Shown here piece after piece: positions 41,583 through 51,064 of a stretch of DNA of 64,000 bases. A program made the translations under genes and the position numbers. Source of the stretch: RGIG5299 sp045542315 (GTDB lineage: Bacteria > Bacillota > Clostridia > Oscillospirales > RGIG5299); assembly GCA_045542315.1 (NCBI GenBank), contig JAZQKU010000043.1, positions 11,627 through 75,626 on the forward strand, written 5' to 3'. The notes beneath the pieces are model-generated. The model made no database searches and had not been told where the DNA came from. It saw nothing but the letters and a program-made list of their open reading frames with translations. Each line of letters opens with the position of its first letter. Position 1 is the first letter of the stretch.

Positions 41583-43385
41583 ATGTGCGGAATTGTTGGT
41601 TACAGCGGAAAAAGAGAAGCTAAAGAGGTGCTTGTAAGCGGCCTCTCAAAGCTCGAATACAGAGGCTACGACTCGGCGGGTATTGCCGTTTCAAAGGCTT
41701 CGGGCGTGGAAACGGTCAAATCGAAGGGCAGACTTCTTGAGCTTACCAAAAAGCTTGAGGCTCTGGATATGAGCGGAAACGTCGGCATCGGTCACACGAG
41801 ATGGGCAACCCACGGCGAGCCCTCCGATGCAAACTCTCACCCCCACAGAAGCGGAAGAGTAACTCTCGTACACAACGGCATTATTGAAAACTATATGCAG
41901 CTTAAGGAAAAGCTTATAAACAAGGGCAAGACCTTCGAGTCGGATACCGATACCGAGGTAGTCGTCGCGCTTATCGACCATTATTACTCCGATGACCCCA
42001 TTGCCGCCATCTATAAGGCAATAGGCAAGCTTCGCGGCTCCTACGCTCTTGCTATAATTTTCGACGATATCCCCGACACCGTTTACGCAATAAGAAAGGA
42101 CAGCCCTTTGGTTATCGGCGTCGGCAAGGAGGAGATAATAATCGCCTCCGATATCCCCGCATTCCTTTCGGAAACGAGGGATTACTATCTTCTTGACGAG
42201 GGCGAGCTTGCCATCGTTAAAAACGGTGCGGTAAGATTTACCGACGAGTGGCTTACCGAGCGCAAAAAGGAGCTTCTCACCGCATCGTGGGATATTGAGG
42301 CGGCTGAAAAATGCGGATATCCCCACTTTATGCTAAAGGAAATGCACGAGCAGCCCAAAACGCTTAAGGACACGATATTCCCCCGCATAGGCGAAAAAGG
42401 CGAAATACTTAAAAACGAGCTTAAAGACACCTCTTATATCAAAAGACTTCACATCGTAGGCTGCGGAAGCGCAATGCACGCAGGCCTCTTGGGCAAGGCG
42501 TTTATTGAAAAATATGCGCGCGTTCCCGTTTCGGTTGAGATAGCTTCGGAATTCCGCTATGCAAATCCCGTTCTTTCGGAGGGCGACGTTATCGTGCTTA
42601 TCTCCCAGTCGGGCGAAACGGCAGACAGTCTTGCCGTTATCAAGCTTGCAAAGGAGCTTAATATTCCCACTATCGGCATCGTAAACGTTGTAGGTTCCTC
42701 TATTGCAAGAGCGGCCGACACCGTTATCTACACCAATGCAGGCCCCGAGATCGCGGTTGCGACCACCAAAGCATACACCGCACAGGTTTCTGTCCTCTAT
42801 CTTTTGGGACTCCGCCTTGCAGCCGACAGAAAGACGATTTCCGATTCCGATTACAATGATATCGTGAATGCACTTAAGGTCCTTCCCGAGAATGCCGAGA
42901 AGGTGCTTGAAAAGGAAGAGGACTACAAGCGTCTTGCATCGGTCTATCAGAACGCGAAGGATATGTTCTTCATCGGCAGAGGTCAGGACAGCGCTCTCTG
43001 TTGCGAGGGCTCCTTGAAGCTCAAGGAGATATCTTATATGCACTCCGAGGCCTATGCGGCAGGCGAGCTTAAGCACGGCACCATCTCGCTTATCACCGAC
43101 GGTGTTCCCGTTGTCGCCGTTGCGACCACCGAGGCAATGTTTGAAAAGACGGTAAGCAACATAAAAGAAGTCACCTCCCGCGGTGCCGACGTTGTATTTG
43201 TCACCCAGTTTGACGATGCGGGCGGCTTCTATAAGGATAAGATACAGCTCCCCGCTATCCACGAGGCAATAATGCCTATCCTTGCGATAATTCCCTTGCA
43301 GCTCTTTGCCTATTACGTTTCGATAGACAGAGGCTGTGACGTTGACAAGCCCAGAAATCTCGCAAAATCGGTAACTGTTGAATAA
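41583..43385 (+). CDS. glmS: Glutamine-fructose-6-phosphate aminotransferase
   Basis: The 600-residue cytosolic enzyme makes glucosamine-6-phosphate, the first step of amino-sugar and peptidoglycan precursor synthesis. Cys2 in M-C-G-I-V-G-Y becomes the glutaminase nucleophile after Met removal. The glutaminase domain (about 2-235) is followed by two SIS sugar-isomerase domains (about 280-430 and 450-590) with the S-Q-S-G-E-T-A-D motif. ATG 41583 follows AAAGAAAGG. Expression is controlled by the upstream ribozyme. Confidence 0.96.
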   Translation: MCGIVGYSGKREAKEVLVSGLSKLEYRGYDSAGIAVSKASGVETVKSKGRLLELTKKLEALDMSGNVGIGHTRWATHGEPSDANSHPHRSGRVTLVHNGIIENYMQLKEKLINKGKTFESDTDTEVVVALIDHYYSDDPIAAIYKAIGKLRGSYALAIIFDDIPDTVYAIRKDSPLVIGVGKEEIIIASDIPAFLSETRDYYLLDEGELAIVKNGAVRFTDEWLTERKKELLTASWDIEAAEKCGYPHFMLKEMHEQPKTLKDTIFPRIGEKGEILKNELKDTSYIKRLHIVGCGSAMHAGLLGKAFIEKYARVPVSVEIASEFRYANPVLSEGDVIVLISQSGETADSLAVIKLAKELNIPTIGIVNVVGSSIARAADTVIYTNAGPEIAVATTKAYTAQVSVLYLLGLRLAADRKTISDSDYNDIVNALKVLPENAEKVLEKEEDYKRLASVYQNAKDMFFIGRGQDSALCCEGSLKLKEISYMHSEAYAAGELKHGTISLITDGVPVVAVATTEAMFEKTVSNIKEVTSRGADVVFVTQFDDAGGFYKDKIQLPAIHEAIMPILAIIPLQLFAYYVSIDRGCDVDKPRNLAKSVTVE

Positions 43386-43390
43386 AAGAA

Positions 43391-43419
43391 AAAACCTGCT
43401 CGTTTAGAGCAGGTTTTTC
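43391..43419. terminator. Terminator between glmS and the convergent membrane gene
   Basis: AAAACCTGCTC-GTTTA-GAGCAGGTTTT with T-runs on both strands. Confidence 0.85.
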
Positions 43420-43431
43420 TTATGCTTAAGG

Positions 43432-44286
43432 TTAATTTTCCTTTTTCCTTGAACTGACGGCGCTTACAAAATAGCCAAGAAAAACGGCTATTACGGGTAA
43501 GACGGCAGATGCAACCAAATAGAATTGTTCATAGGAGTAGTCTGCGATTGCAAAAGCGGCGACGGCTAAGGCGGATATGGGCAAGATTACGGCAAGCTGA
43601 ATTGCAAGCGGCTTTTTGTTTATAAAAAACCACAGAATGACGGCTGTTAAGATAAGAAAGACGGCGACAAGACCGGCTGCGAGAGAAAATCCGTATCTTG
43701 AGTCGGCAGGTCTTGTGAAAATGCCGTAAAGACGTAAGCCCGCGCCTGCAAGAGAAGCAGCGGAAATAATTGAAAAGATTATCAAGGAAAGGGGGGTTGG
43801 CTTTCTTGAAAGCTTGAATTCAAAGCCGTAGACCGTGCGGTAAACCAAAAGCTGAACGAGTGATATAATGAGATATATCACGGAAGCAGCCGAAGCCAAA
43901 GCCAAAATGGTAACGCCTATTCCCTGACCGAGATCTGCCCAGATCCCCGGCGGACCGAGTATCGTGCCTTGAGAGGACTCGTGGAGAGAAGAAAGGTCAA
44001 TGGTGGAAAATATAACAGGTATGACGTTTAAAACCGAAGCGAAGACATAAATCCATTCGGTTTTTCTGCTGCGCTGTGCAATCGAAAGAGCGACGGGAGT
44101 GAAAAATGAGCCGATAGCGCCGCCGAAGACCAATGCCAACGGGATCACGATTAAAAAGCCGTATAAAAGGTTTAAAAAGTCGTGGCCGTTTGACAGTACC
44201 TTAATAACTATCGGCCCCGGGAACCAAAAGATCAAGGCTAATACCGTGACGGCGATAGCCGCACCGTTTTTGTTTTTTAAGTTCAT
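43432..44286 (-). CDS. Polytopic membrane protein of unknown function
   Basis: The 284-residue product has about seven to eight hydrophobic helices, short loops and a charged R-K-K-E-N end. I recognise no family or catalytic motif. It stands alone, convergent with glmS, and shares its upstream region (with the TTTGTGCA dyad) with the orphan solute-binding protein. Confidence 0.55.
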   Translation of the reverse strand: MNLKNKNGAAIAVTVLALIFWFPGPIVIKVLSNGHDFLNLLYGFLIVIPLALVFGGAIGSFFTPVALSIAQRSRKTEWIYVFASVLNVIPVIFSTIDLSSLHESSQGTILGPPGIWADLGQGIGVTILALASAASVIYLIISLVQLLVYRTVYGFEFKLSRKPTPLSLIIFSIISAASLAGAGLRLYGIFTRPADSRYGFSLAAGLVAVFLILTAVILWFFINKKPLAIQLAVILPISALAVAAFAIADYSYEQFYLVASAVLPVIAVFLGYFVSAVSSRKKEN

Positions 44287-44354
44287 AAAATCACTTCCTT
44301 TGTTGTGGTAATTCTATTATACAGTAGCCGCACGGAGTTGTCAACCAAGGGAAT

Positions 44355-44373
44355 TTTGTGCAGATTGCACAAA
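44355..44373. promoter_or_regulatory. Candidate operator, TTTGTGCA-3-TGCACAAA (second perfect copy)
   Basis: A perfect 8+3+8 dyad, the same half-sites as at 14352-14370, lies in the divergent region between a membrane-protein gene and a solute-binding lipoprotein gene. Confidence 0.45.
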
Positions 44374-44560
44374 AAACGGGGGAGTAAGAACGCAAAAGGG
44401 GCATTTTTGGGGGAGTTACTCCGTAAATTATACACAGAGTATATTTTTTTCAAGCCGAATTTGTAACATTAAACAAAACGGCAACGCCGCTTTAAAAAAC
44501 GGCAGTATGTTAATTTGTTAACAAACTTTTTGAAAAATATGCGTATTTTGCGGTTTTTGC

Positions 44561-44589
44561 TTGACAAATTGGGGTTAATCGTTTATAAT
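44561..44589 (+). promoter_or_regulatory. Sigma-A promoter of the orphan solute-binding lipoprotein
   Basis: Perfect TTGACA (44561-44566) and TATAAT (44584-44589) with a 17-bp spacer. Confidence 0.85.
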
Positions 44590-44630
44590 TTAATCGTAAA
44601 ACCCAAAAGCGTATGAAAGGACGAAATTTT

Positions 44631-46292
44631 ATGAAAAAAGTAATTGCAGTATTCTTTGCCGTGCTTATGCTTTTCTCCTCACTTGCGCTGCTTTCGGCGT
44701 GCGGCGGCGAGAAGATAACGGTTGAAGAAGGCCCTTTAGGCAAATACAGCCCCAATCTTACGGTAAGCTATGCAAGACCCTATTTTGCAACCGATGAGTC
44801 GATCCTTGCAAAGGCAGGCTGGACTCTTACGGAAAACGGTTGGTTTGACCTTATTAAGGAGCATCTTGGCGTTAAAATAAGAGTTGAGTGGTCGCTTAAC
44901 GATTACGGTATGTACGTTGAGCGTCTTAACAACGCTATTTTAGAGGGAACCATTCCCGATATTCTCGACGTAAGTGCCGGTGAGGGCGCATATCAGTCGA
45001 TTCAGGCTCTTTACAATAACGATATCATCGCCGAGCTTGATGACGTTATGGCAAACTATATGTCGGACGATGCAAGAGCGCTTTACGAGCTTGCGGGTCC
45101 CGAAATATTCTATCCCGCAACCTTTGGCGGCAAGACCTACGCTATCTGCCAGGTCGCATCGGGCGAGGGTATTGCAAAGACCTTCTATTATATCCGTCAG
45201 GACTGGCTCGACAATTTAAACCTTCAGGCTCCCACCAACTATACCGAGCTTGAGGAGGTAATTGAGGCCTTTGCAAATAAGGACCCCGACGGCGACGGAG
45301 AGAAAAACACCTTCGGTATGACGGTAAACACCGTTCAGTCAACCGAGCTTGACGCCTATTTCAACGGCTACGGCGCCTACCCCAACATCTGGCTTGAAAA
45401 CGATCAGGGCGAGCTTTACTACGGCACTGTCGGCGCCGAGATGAAGAAGCCTCTTGAAAGACTTTCTCACATGATAAAATCCGGCTGGGTGGATTACGCT
45501 CCTCTTTCCGGTGCAAACATTTCGGGCGACTTTATGACAGGCAAGACCGGTATCGTTATCGGTCAGACAAACTCCATTCTCACCCTTACGAATCTTTACA
45601 AGATAAACCCCGACGCGAAGATAACCGCGATCCCCGCCTTTACCGAGGACGGCGACGTTGCAAAGGTAACCGCAGGTCCCAACTCATACAGATATTACGT
45701 TGCAAGCAAGGAATTTGATTATCCCGAGGTCCTCATTAAGCTCAACAACTTTATGCTTCATATGACCGACCTTGCCTCGAGCGACATCGATCTCTACCAT
45801 CAATATTTCACTATTGAGGACGGCTCTGCCCATCTTTATAACTACGCACCCGTCGTTCAGGAGGATTACCCCGCAAGAAACTATAACAACGCGGTGCTCG
45901 TAGGCGAAGCGCTTGCCTCGGATAACAGAGATATGCTTGAAACCGAGCTTCAGCGTATGCTTTACGACTGGGTAAAGGAATTTGAGGAAAGCGGCAGAGA
46001 AAGCTATCGCGGTTACGCCCTTCTTTACGGCGAAAACGGCATTCAGCAGCTACAGGGCCTTTTCTTTGAAAACGACGGATATATTCAAAATAAATTCTTA
46101 TCGGTACCTACCGCAACGATGGCTTCCCATCAGGTTGAGCTTGATACCCTTGAAATCGGCGCTATCGGTCAGATACTCGTAGGCGAGCAGCCGCTTGACT
46201 ACTTCGATATCTTTATCGGCGAGTGGAAGGACCTCGGCGGCAGCGACGTCACCCGCGAGGTAAACGAGTGGTATCAGAGCATTAACGGCTGA
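44631..46292 (+). CDS. Orphan sugar-type solute-binding lipoprotein
   Basis: The 553-residue product has a lipoprotein signal with lipobox L-S-A-C (Cys24) and the family 1 solute-binding fold of the LplA-like size class, including I-P-D-I-L-D-V-S and G-K-T-Y-A-I-C. It should bind a sugar or oligosaccharide outside the membrane. No permease adjoins it, so it may serve one of the permease pairs at 30.9-40.4 kb. The ATG at 44631 has AAAGGA 9 bp upstream. Confidence 0.82.
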   Translation: MKKVIAVFFAVLMLFSSLALLSACGGEKITVEEGPLGKYSPNLTVSYARPYFATDESILAKAGWTLTENGWFDLIKEHLGVKIRVEWSLNDYGMYVERLNNAILEGTIPDILDVSAGEGAYQSIQALYNNDIIAELDDVMANYMSDDARALYELAGPEIFYPATFGGKTYAICQVASGEGIAKTFYYIRQDWLDNLNLQAPTNYTELEEVIEAFANKDPDGDGEKNTFGMTVNTVQSTELDAYFNGYGAYPNIWLENDQGELYYGTVGAEMKKPLERLSHMIKSGWVDYAPLSGANISGDFMTGKTGIVIGQTNSILTLTNLYKINPDAKITAIPAFTEDGDVAKVTAGPNSYRYYVASKEFDYPEVLIKLNNFMLHMTDLASSDIDLYHQYFTIEDGSAHLYNYAPVVQEDYPARNYNNAVLVGEALASDNRDMLETELQRMLYDWVKEFEESGRESYRGYALLYGENGIQQLQGLFFENDGYIQNKFLSVPTATMASHQVELDTLEIGAIGQILVGEQPLDYFDIFIGEWKDLGGSDVTREVNEWYQSING

Positions 46293-46310
46293 TAAATAAA
46301 TACAAATATA

Positions 46311-46336
46311 AAACCTCCGCAAAAGCGGAGGTTTTT
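46311..46336. terminator. Terminator between the solute-binding and ABC permease genes
   Basis: AAACCTCCGC-AAAA-GCGGAGGTTT followed by TT, between convergent genes. Confidence 0.85.
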
Positions 46337-46340
46337 AGTT

Positions 46341-48101
46341 TTAATCCTCTGTATGGAAGCTCTGCACTACACCGTAAACAACGGAAACGTAAAGAGTCTT
46401 GCCGTTTGAAAGCTTATAGAGAAAGATGCTTATACCGCTGCCGATATCGTCGTAGGGCTTACCGAGGAGCTTTATCACTGTTCTGTAAGACATTCCTTCA
46501 TATAGAACATCGAGCGCTTCTTGCTCGGAGGGCCAATCGGTTCGGCTTGGGTCAGGCGCATAGTAACTGTATTCATCATTGAGCTCATCCTCGGGAATAA
46601 AGGCGACGATAGATGAGGCAATCGCAAAGCCTACGTCACCGTAATATCTTTTTACCTTTTTGCCGTTTTTGAGCTTATAGGAAAAAGCGAGAGTATAGTT
46701 ACCGTCGTTTTCGGGGGTAAAGCGTGAATTGGCGGCTATTGCCTGCTTGTGCATTTCTTCAATCTTTAAGATATCCTTTTCCGAAACGACGGCAAAGTTC
46801 GTGCGCATTTCTCCTCCGAGGGTTATCGCAACGTTTTCAACCTCGGAAACGGCAGGAATATAAGAGGTATAGCCGAAGCAACCGAATATCATTGTGAAGA
46901 TGAGAGCCAAGGAGATGAGTGCGGTGATGACGGGGGCGCGGTAGCTTTTCCATATCTTACGAAGCGACGCTCTGCAAAGGCCGTAAAGGAGAAAATAGAG
47001 AACGAAAAAGGTAATGAGGAAGATAAGAATGCTCAAATAGGGATTTTTAACCGTAAAGAGCAGGCTTGAAGCAATCGCCGTGGAAATAACTGCCGAAAAA
47101 GCAATCGAAAGCGGCTTATTTGAATTTGGCTTTTCGGCAATTTCGGCATTGCGCTTGCAAAATGCAAAATAAGCTAAGACCGCGGCAAGCACTCCGAAAA
47201 GGAAAACCAAGATAATCGGTAAAACGGGAACGGAATATCTTGAAAGAAGCGTTTCTGTCGGCGGATAGTTTGATGCAAGCTTGTCGCCGGGGGCGATGGG
47301 GGCAGAGGGCATTTCTATAACGCTTTTGTGATATGAAAATTCGGCAAAAGTGCGGAAAGCCTCCCCAAATACCGTTAAGATCGAATAGGTCCATGTAGTG
47401 ATTAATATTTTTGGGCATCTGTAATAGAAGATAGTGGAGAAAGATGTGCCTAAATACTTCTCGGAATAGGCACCGTTGAGGAAAGCCTCGGTTATATTTC
47501 CAACGGTAAATAAAACCGCTAAAACGGAAAGCACCCAAAAAAGATTAAAGGCGAAAAACTCTGTTTTGCGTCCTATAAGTGTGGCAATAAGTGACGCCGC
47601 GGAAAAGACGGCAAACACGGTAAGGATCATTATTCCCGTTATTATAAGGCTGTTTCGGATTATAAAATAGGTGTCGGGCAAAACGACGATGAAATTTATT
47701 GCTACAGTCGTTCCCATTGCGATGATTATAGGCACAAAAAGGGAGAGAAGACCGTAAATAAAGCGGCTTATAAAAAGAGAGGAGCGCTTTCCGCCGGTTA
47801 TGAGCATTGCTGTTTGGTGCTTTTTGTTAAAAAGAAAGTTAAAGCAGCCAAACGCCGATATTACCGCTAAAACGATAAGAAGAAACGGGAGCTTTTCTGC
47901 ACCGTTGTAAAGCGAAAACGGGCCGTCAAGAACGAGATCGTAACCTACGTCGGAAAAATCATAGAGAGGCATAGAGTTGTTGACGGGTATTGCAAGAATT
48001 AAAAGAACAAGATTCAAAAGCGGTATCCACCAAAGCGTTTTTGCGTTTTCCAAAATACCGGTGCGGTCAAATCTTTTATGAGAAGATATTGCAAACTTCA
48101 T
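46341..48101 (-). CDS. ABC-2-type membrane subunit with extracytoplasmic C-terminus
   Basis: The 586-residue protein has about twelve membrane helices and a C-terminal soluble part (about 445-586) beginning after a last helix, with K-R-Y-Y-G-D-V and a conserved G-K-P-Y-D-D-I-G segment. It overlaps the ATPase gene by 26 bp in a GntR-ATPase-permease operon, the layout of YtrA-type systems that respond to cell-envelope stress. GGAG lies before the ATG. Confidence 0.75.
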   Translation of the reverse strand: MKFAISSHKRFDRTGILENAKTLWWIPLLNLVLLILAIPVNNSMPLYDFSDVGYDLVLDGPFSLYNGAEKLPFLLIVLAVISAFGCFNFLFNKKHQTAMLITGGKRSSLFISRFIYGLLSLFVPIIIAMGTTVAINFIVVLPDTYFIIRNSLIITGIMILTVFAVFSAASLIATLIGRKTEFFAFNLFWVLSVLAVLFTVGNITEAFLNGAYSEKYLGTSFSTIFYYRCPKILITTWTYSILTVFGEAFRTFAEFSYHKSVIEMPSAPIAPGDKLASNYPPTETLLSRYSVPVLPIILVFLFGVLAAVLAYFAFCKRNAEIAEKPNSNKPLSIAFSAVISTAIASSLLFTVKNPYLSILIFLITFFVLYFLLYGLCRASLRKIWKSYRAPVITALISLALIFTMIFGCFGYTSYIPAVSEVENVAITLGGEMRTNFAVVSEKDILKIEEMHKQAIAANSRFTPENDGNYTLAFSYKLKNGKKVKRYYGDVGFAIASSIVAFIPEDELNDEYSYYAPDPSRTDWPSEQEALDVLYEGMSYRTVIKLLGKPYDDIGSGISIFLYKLSNGKTLYVSVVYGVVQSFHTED

Positions 48102-48990
48102 TTTTATTCTCCTCCGTTTCGTATTTGAAAATTTCGCTTAAGGTAAGAGGCGAAGCCTCGAAAAGCAGTATTTCGGCGTGAGCCGAAAGCGTTTTTTCGA
48201 TTTTATCTCTGCTTTCGTTGCTGTCAAAGGAAAGAACGTTGCCGATAACGCTTATATTTTTGCAATTTATACCGAGAGTATAATTTTCGGCGGGTGCGGT
48301 GGAAAAGCCAATGCTGTAACGGAAAACGGAATTTTTAAGGGCGAAGATCTCGTCGCTGTAAAGCAGACGTCTGCCACTTAAAACACCCACCGTGTCGCAT
48401 ATCCTCTCGATCTCGTAAAGATCGTGCGATGAGATCATAACGGTAAAGCCCGTTTCCATAACGTATTCGTTTAAAAGATCTCTCACGGTAATGCGCGCCG
48501 CGGGGTCGATACCGTCGAATATCTCGTCAAGCAAAATATATTCCGCTTTTGAGGAAAGAGCAAGGATAAGAAACGCCTTTTTCCTCATTCCCTTTGACAG
48601 ATCTGAAATTCGGGTAAACGGCTTTAAGCCAAAAAGTGAAACGAGCCTGTCAAAAGCCTTATCGCTCCAGTTTGGATAGACGCATTTGTAAAATTCTTTC
48701 ATTCCGTTCAGGGTTGAATGACGAATAAAATAAGGGTCGTCGGTGAGATAGAAGCATCTTTGCTTGAAATAGGGATTGTCAAAAACGGGCTGCTCATCTT
48801 CGCCGCACGATACCGTTACTTCGCCGCTGTCGGCGCGGTAAAGTCCCGAAATAATATTCAGAAGGGTGGTTTTTCCTGCACCGTTTAAGCCAATAAGTCC
48901 GTAAACGGTGCCGTCGGCTATTTCAAGGCTGATATTTTCCAAGACCTTAAGATCATCAAACGATTTTGAAACAGATTTTATCTTTATCAT
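48076..48990 (-). CDS. ABC transporter ATP-binding protein
   Basis: The 304-residue ATPase has Walker A G-L-N-G-A-G-K-T-T (about 37-45), a signature motif L-S-K-G-M-R-K-K (an atypical form of LSGGQ, common in the YtrB/CcmA-like group), Walker B Y-I-L-L-D-E and the switch His in S-S-H-D. The first ATG with AAAGGAG is at 48990 and overlaps the GntR stop by 4 bp. It pairs with the downstream membrane protein. Confidence 0.88.
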   Translation of the reverse strand: MIKIKSVSKSFDDLKVLENISLEIADGTVYGLIGLNGAGKTTLLNIISGLYRADSGEVTVSCGEDEQPVFDNPYFKQRCFYLTDDPYFIRHSTLNGMKEFYKCVYPNWSDKAFDRLVSLFGLKPFTRISDLSKGMRKKAFLILALSSKAEYILLDEIFDGIDPAARITVRDLLNEYVMETGFTVMISSHDLYEIERICDTVGVLSGRRLLYSDEIFALKNSVFRYSIGFSTAPAENYTLGINCKNISVIGNVLSFDSNESRDKIEKTLSAHAEILLFEASPLTLSEIFKYETEENKNEVCNIFS

Positions 48991-49361
48991 TTTAAATCTC
49001 CTTTCAAACAGGCTTTCTTTACCGTTTCGATTATCTCTTCCTCTGTCATACCGTAGGAGAGAGCCGCCAATGCGGCGCAAGACAGGTCGTTTTGCGCTTT
49101 TGAAATTACTGCGGGGTTTCGGTAGGCTGTGGCGGAAAGGTAGCTGCCGCTTCCAACCACGGTTGTAATTACTCCGTCTGCTTCAAGCTCGGAAAAAACC
49201 TTTTTCACGGTGTTTATATTAAGATGAAGCTCCGAGGACAAAACGCGTAAGGACGGAAGTTTATCGCCTTCCTTCAAAACGCCCGCCGAAACAAGTGCTA
49301 ATATCTGGCGCTTTATCTGCTCGTATATAGGCGTTTGTGACGAGTGGTCAATTATAAACAA
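48987..49361 (-). CDS. YtrA-type GntR repressor
   Basis: The 124-residue regulator has a GntR winged helix (about 1-75: P-I-Y-E-Q-I, G-D-K-L-P-S-L-R, N-I-N-T-V-K-K, G-S-G-S-Y-L) and a short C-terminal helical tail, the YtrA subfamily pattern. The start is TTG 49361, 8 bp after AAGGAGGAGG. It most likely represses its own ABC operon through the dyad next to its promoter, until a cell-envelope signal relieves it. Confidence 0.87.
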   Translation of the reverse strand: MFIIDHSSQTPIYEQIKRQILALVSAGVLKEGDKLPSLRVLSSELHLNINTVKKVFSELEADGVITTVVGSGSYLSATAYRNPAVISKAQNDLSCAALAALSYGMTEEEIIETVKKACLKGDLK

Positions 49362-49380
49362 CGGCGCCCTCCTCCTTTCA

Positions 49381-49436
49381 AAGTGTGCTATCTCTAGTAT
49401 CACACTTAATATAACACAAACTGATTGCGTTGTCAA
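49381..49436 (-). promoter_or_regulatory. Promoter and GntR operator of the ABC operon
   Basis: On the minus strand TTGACA (49436-49431) and TATATT (49413-49408) are 17 bp apart. Immediately after the -10 box a perfect dyad, AAGTGTGnTA, seven bases, TAnCACACTT (49381-49407), covers the start point. It has the spacing expected of a GntR/YtrA operator. Confidence 0.75.
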
Positions 49437-49454
49437 TATATTTTTTGAAAAAAA

Positions 49455-49488
49455 TAAAAGCAGGCAAAAATATTTTTGCCTGCTTTTA
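49455..49488. terminator. Terminator after gpmI
   Basis: TAAAAGCAGGCAAAAA and TTTTTGCCTGCTTTTA form a 16-bp stem, T-rich on both sides; on the minus strand it follows the gpmI stop. Confidence 0.85.
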
Positions 49489-49507
49489 TCTATATTTATA
49501 TCTATCT

Positions 49508-51025
49508 TTATTCCTTTGCAATAAGGCTTTCGCCGTCCATTACCGAGGGCTTATCGATCGAAAGGATCTCAAGCACGGTGGGAGCGATGTCGGCAAGTCT
49601 GCCGGTTTCCTTCAATTTGCAGGGGAAGTTTACCACAGAGAAGGGAACTGCGTTGGTGGTGTGAGCGGTGAAGGGCGAAACGCCGTCGGGCTCGAGCATC
49701 TTTTCGGCGTTGCCGTGGTCTGCGGTGATTACCATAATGCCGTCGACCGATTTAACTGCCTCGTAGACCTTCTGTACGCACTCGTCAACTGCGATAACAG
49801 CCTTTTCAGCCGCCTCGTAGACGCCGGTGTGACCTACCATATCGCAGTTTGCGAAGTTGATAACGATGAAATCGTAGCATCTCGCGGTGATCTTTTCGCA
49901 AACGGTGTCGCATACCTCATAGGCGCTCATTTCGGGCTTTAAGTCGTAGGTCGCAACGTCGGGAGAATCTATAAGTATTCTGTCCTCGCCGCTGTAAATT
50001 GTCTCAACGCCGCCGTTTAAGAAAAAGGTAACGTGAGCGTATTTGGTGTATTCTGCGATGCGAAGCTGGGTAAGACCGTGCTGGCTTACGATAGCGCCCA
50101 AGGGGAGATCGAGAGATTGGGGCTTGTAGGCTATCTCAACGTTCGGCATAGTGGCGTCGTACTGCGTCATACAAACGTAGTAGAGATCAAGCTGCTCGGG
50201 TCTTTCAAAGCCGTCGAAGCGGGGATCGACGAAGGCGCGGGTTATCTCTCTTGCGCGGTCGGGACGGAAGTTAAAGAAGATCACCGAGTCGCCGTTTTTA
50301 ACGGTCGCGTTCTCCTCACACACGGTGGGAACGATAAACTCGTCGGTAATATCGTTCTTGTAGCTTTCCTTGCAAACGTCTGCGGCGGAAGCCTTTATGC
50401 CCTCGCCAAAGACCATTGCATCGTAAACTCTCTTAACGCGCTCGAAACGCTTTTCGCGGTCCATAGCGTAATATCTGCCCGAGATGGTGGCGATCTTGCC
50501 GATATTCTTCTCGGCAGTTACCTTTATAAGCTCGTCAACGTAATTCTCGCCCGAGGTGGGAGGAACGTCACGTCCGTCCATAAAGCAGTGAATGTAAACC
50601 TTTTCAAGGCCTTCCTTCTTTGCAAAATCAAGAAGACCGTAGAGATGGGTGTTGTGGGAGTGAACGCCGCCGTCGGACAAAAGTCCCATAACGTGAAGGG
50701 CAGAGCCGTTCCTTTTGCAGTTTTCCGCGGCGCCCTTGAAGGCGGGATTTTCAAAGAAATCTCCGTCTTTAATAGACTTTGAAATTCTCGTGAGCTCCTG
50801 ATAAACGATTCTGCCTGCACCGATGTTGGTGTGGCCTACCTCACTGTTGCCCATCTGACCCTCGGGAAGACCTACGTCCATGCCCGAGGCGTGTATCTGC
50901 GTGGTGGGATTGCTTTTGAATATTTTATCGATATTGGGGGTGGTCTTTGCATTTATGGCGTTGCCCTTGCCTTCGGGCGCAATACCGAAGCCGTCGAGTA
51001 TCGTGAGAACCAATGGTCTTTTCAT
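49508..51025 (-). CDS. gpmI: 2,3-bisphosphoglycerate-independent phosphoglycerate mutase
   Basis: The 505-residue manganese enzyme interconverts 3- and 2-phosphoglycerate in glycolysis. Metal site residues appear in L-D-G-F-G near the start and H-G-N-A-E near 435; the catalytic serine is in M-G-N-S-E-V-G-H (near 62). Length is typical. It is the last of the pgk-tpiA-gpmI glycolytic genes, read leftward. Confidence 0.95.
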   Translation of the reverse strand: MKRPLVLTILDGFGIAPEGKGNAINAKTTPNIDKIFKSNPTTQIHASGMDVGLPEGQMGNSEVGHTNIGAGRIVYQELTRISKSIKDGDFFENPAFKGAAENCKRNGSALHVMGLLSDGGVHSHNTHLYGLLDFAKKEGLEKVYIHCFMDGRDVPPTSGENYVDELIKVTAEKNIGKIATISGRYYAMDREKRFERVKRVYDAMVFGEGIKASAADVCKESYKNDITDEFIVPTVCEENATVKNGDSVIFFNFRPDRAREITRAFVDPRFDGFERPEQLDLYYVCMTQYDATMPNVEIAYKPQSLDLPLGAIVSQHGLTQLRIAEYTKYAHVTFFLNGGVETIYSGEDRILIDSPDVATYDLKPEMSAYEVCDTVCEKITARCYDFIVINFANCDMVGHTGVYEAAEKAVIAVDECVQKVYEAVKSVDGIMVITADHGNAEKMLEPDGVSPFTAHTTNAVPFSVVNFPCKLKETGRLADIAPTVLEILSIDKPSVMDGESLIAKE

Positions 51026-51064
51026 TTTATCTGATTTGATCCTTTCAGTAACTGATATTACAGC

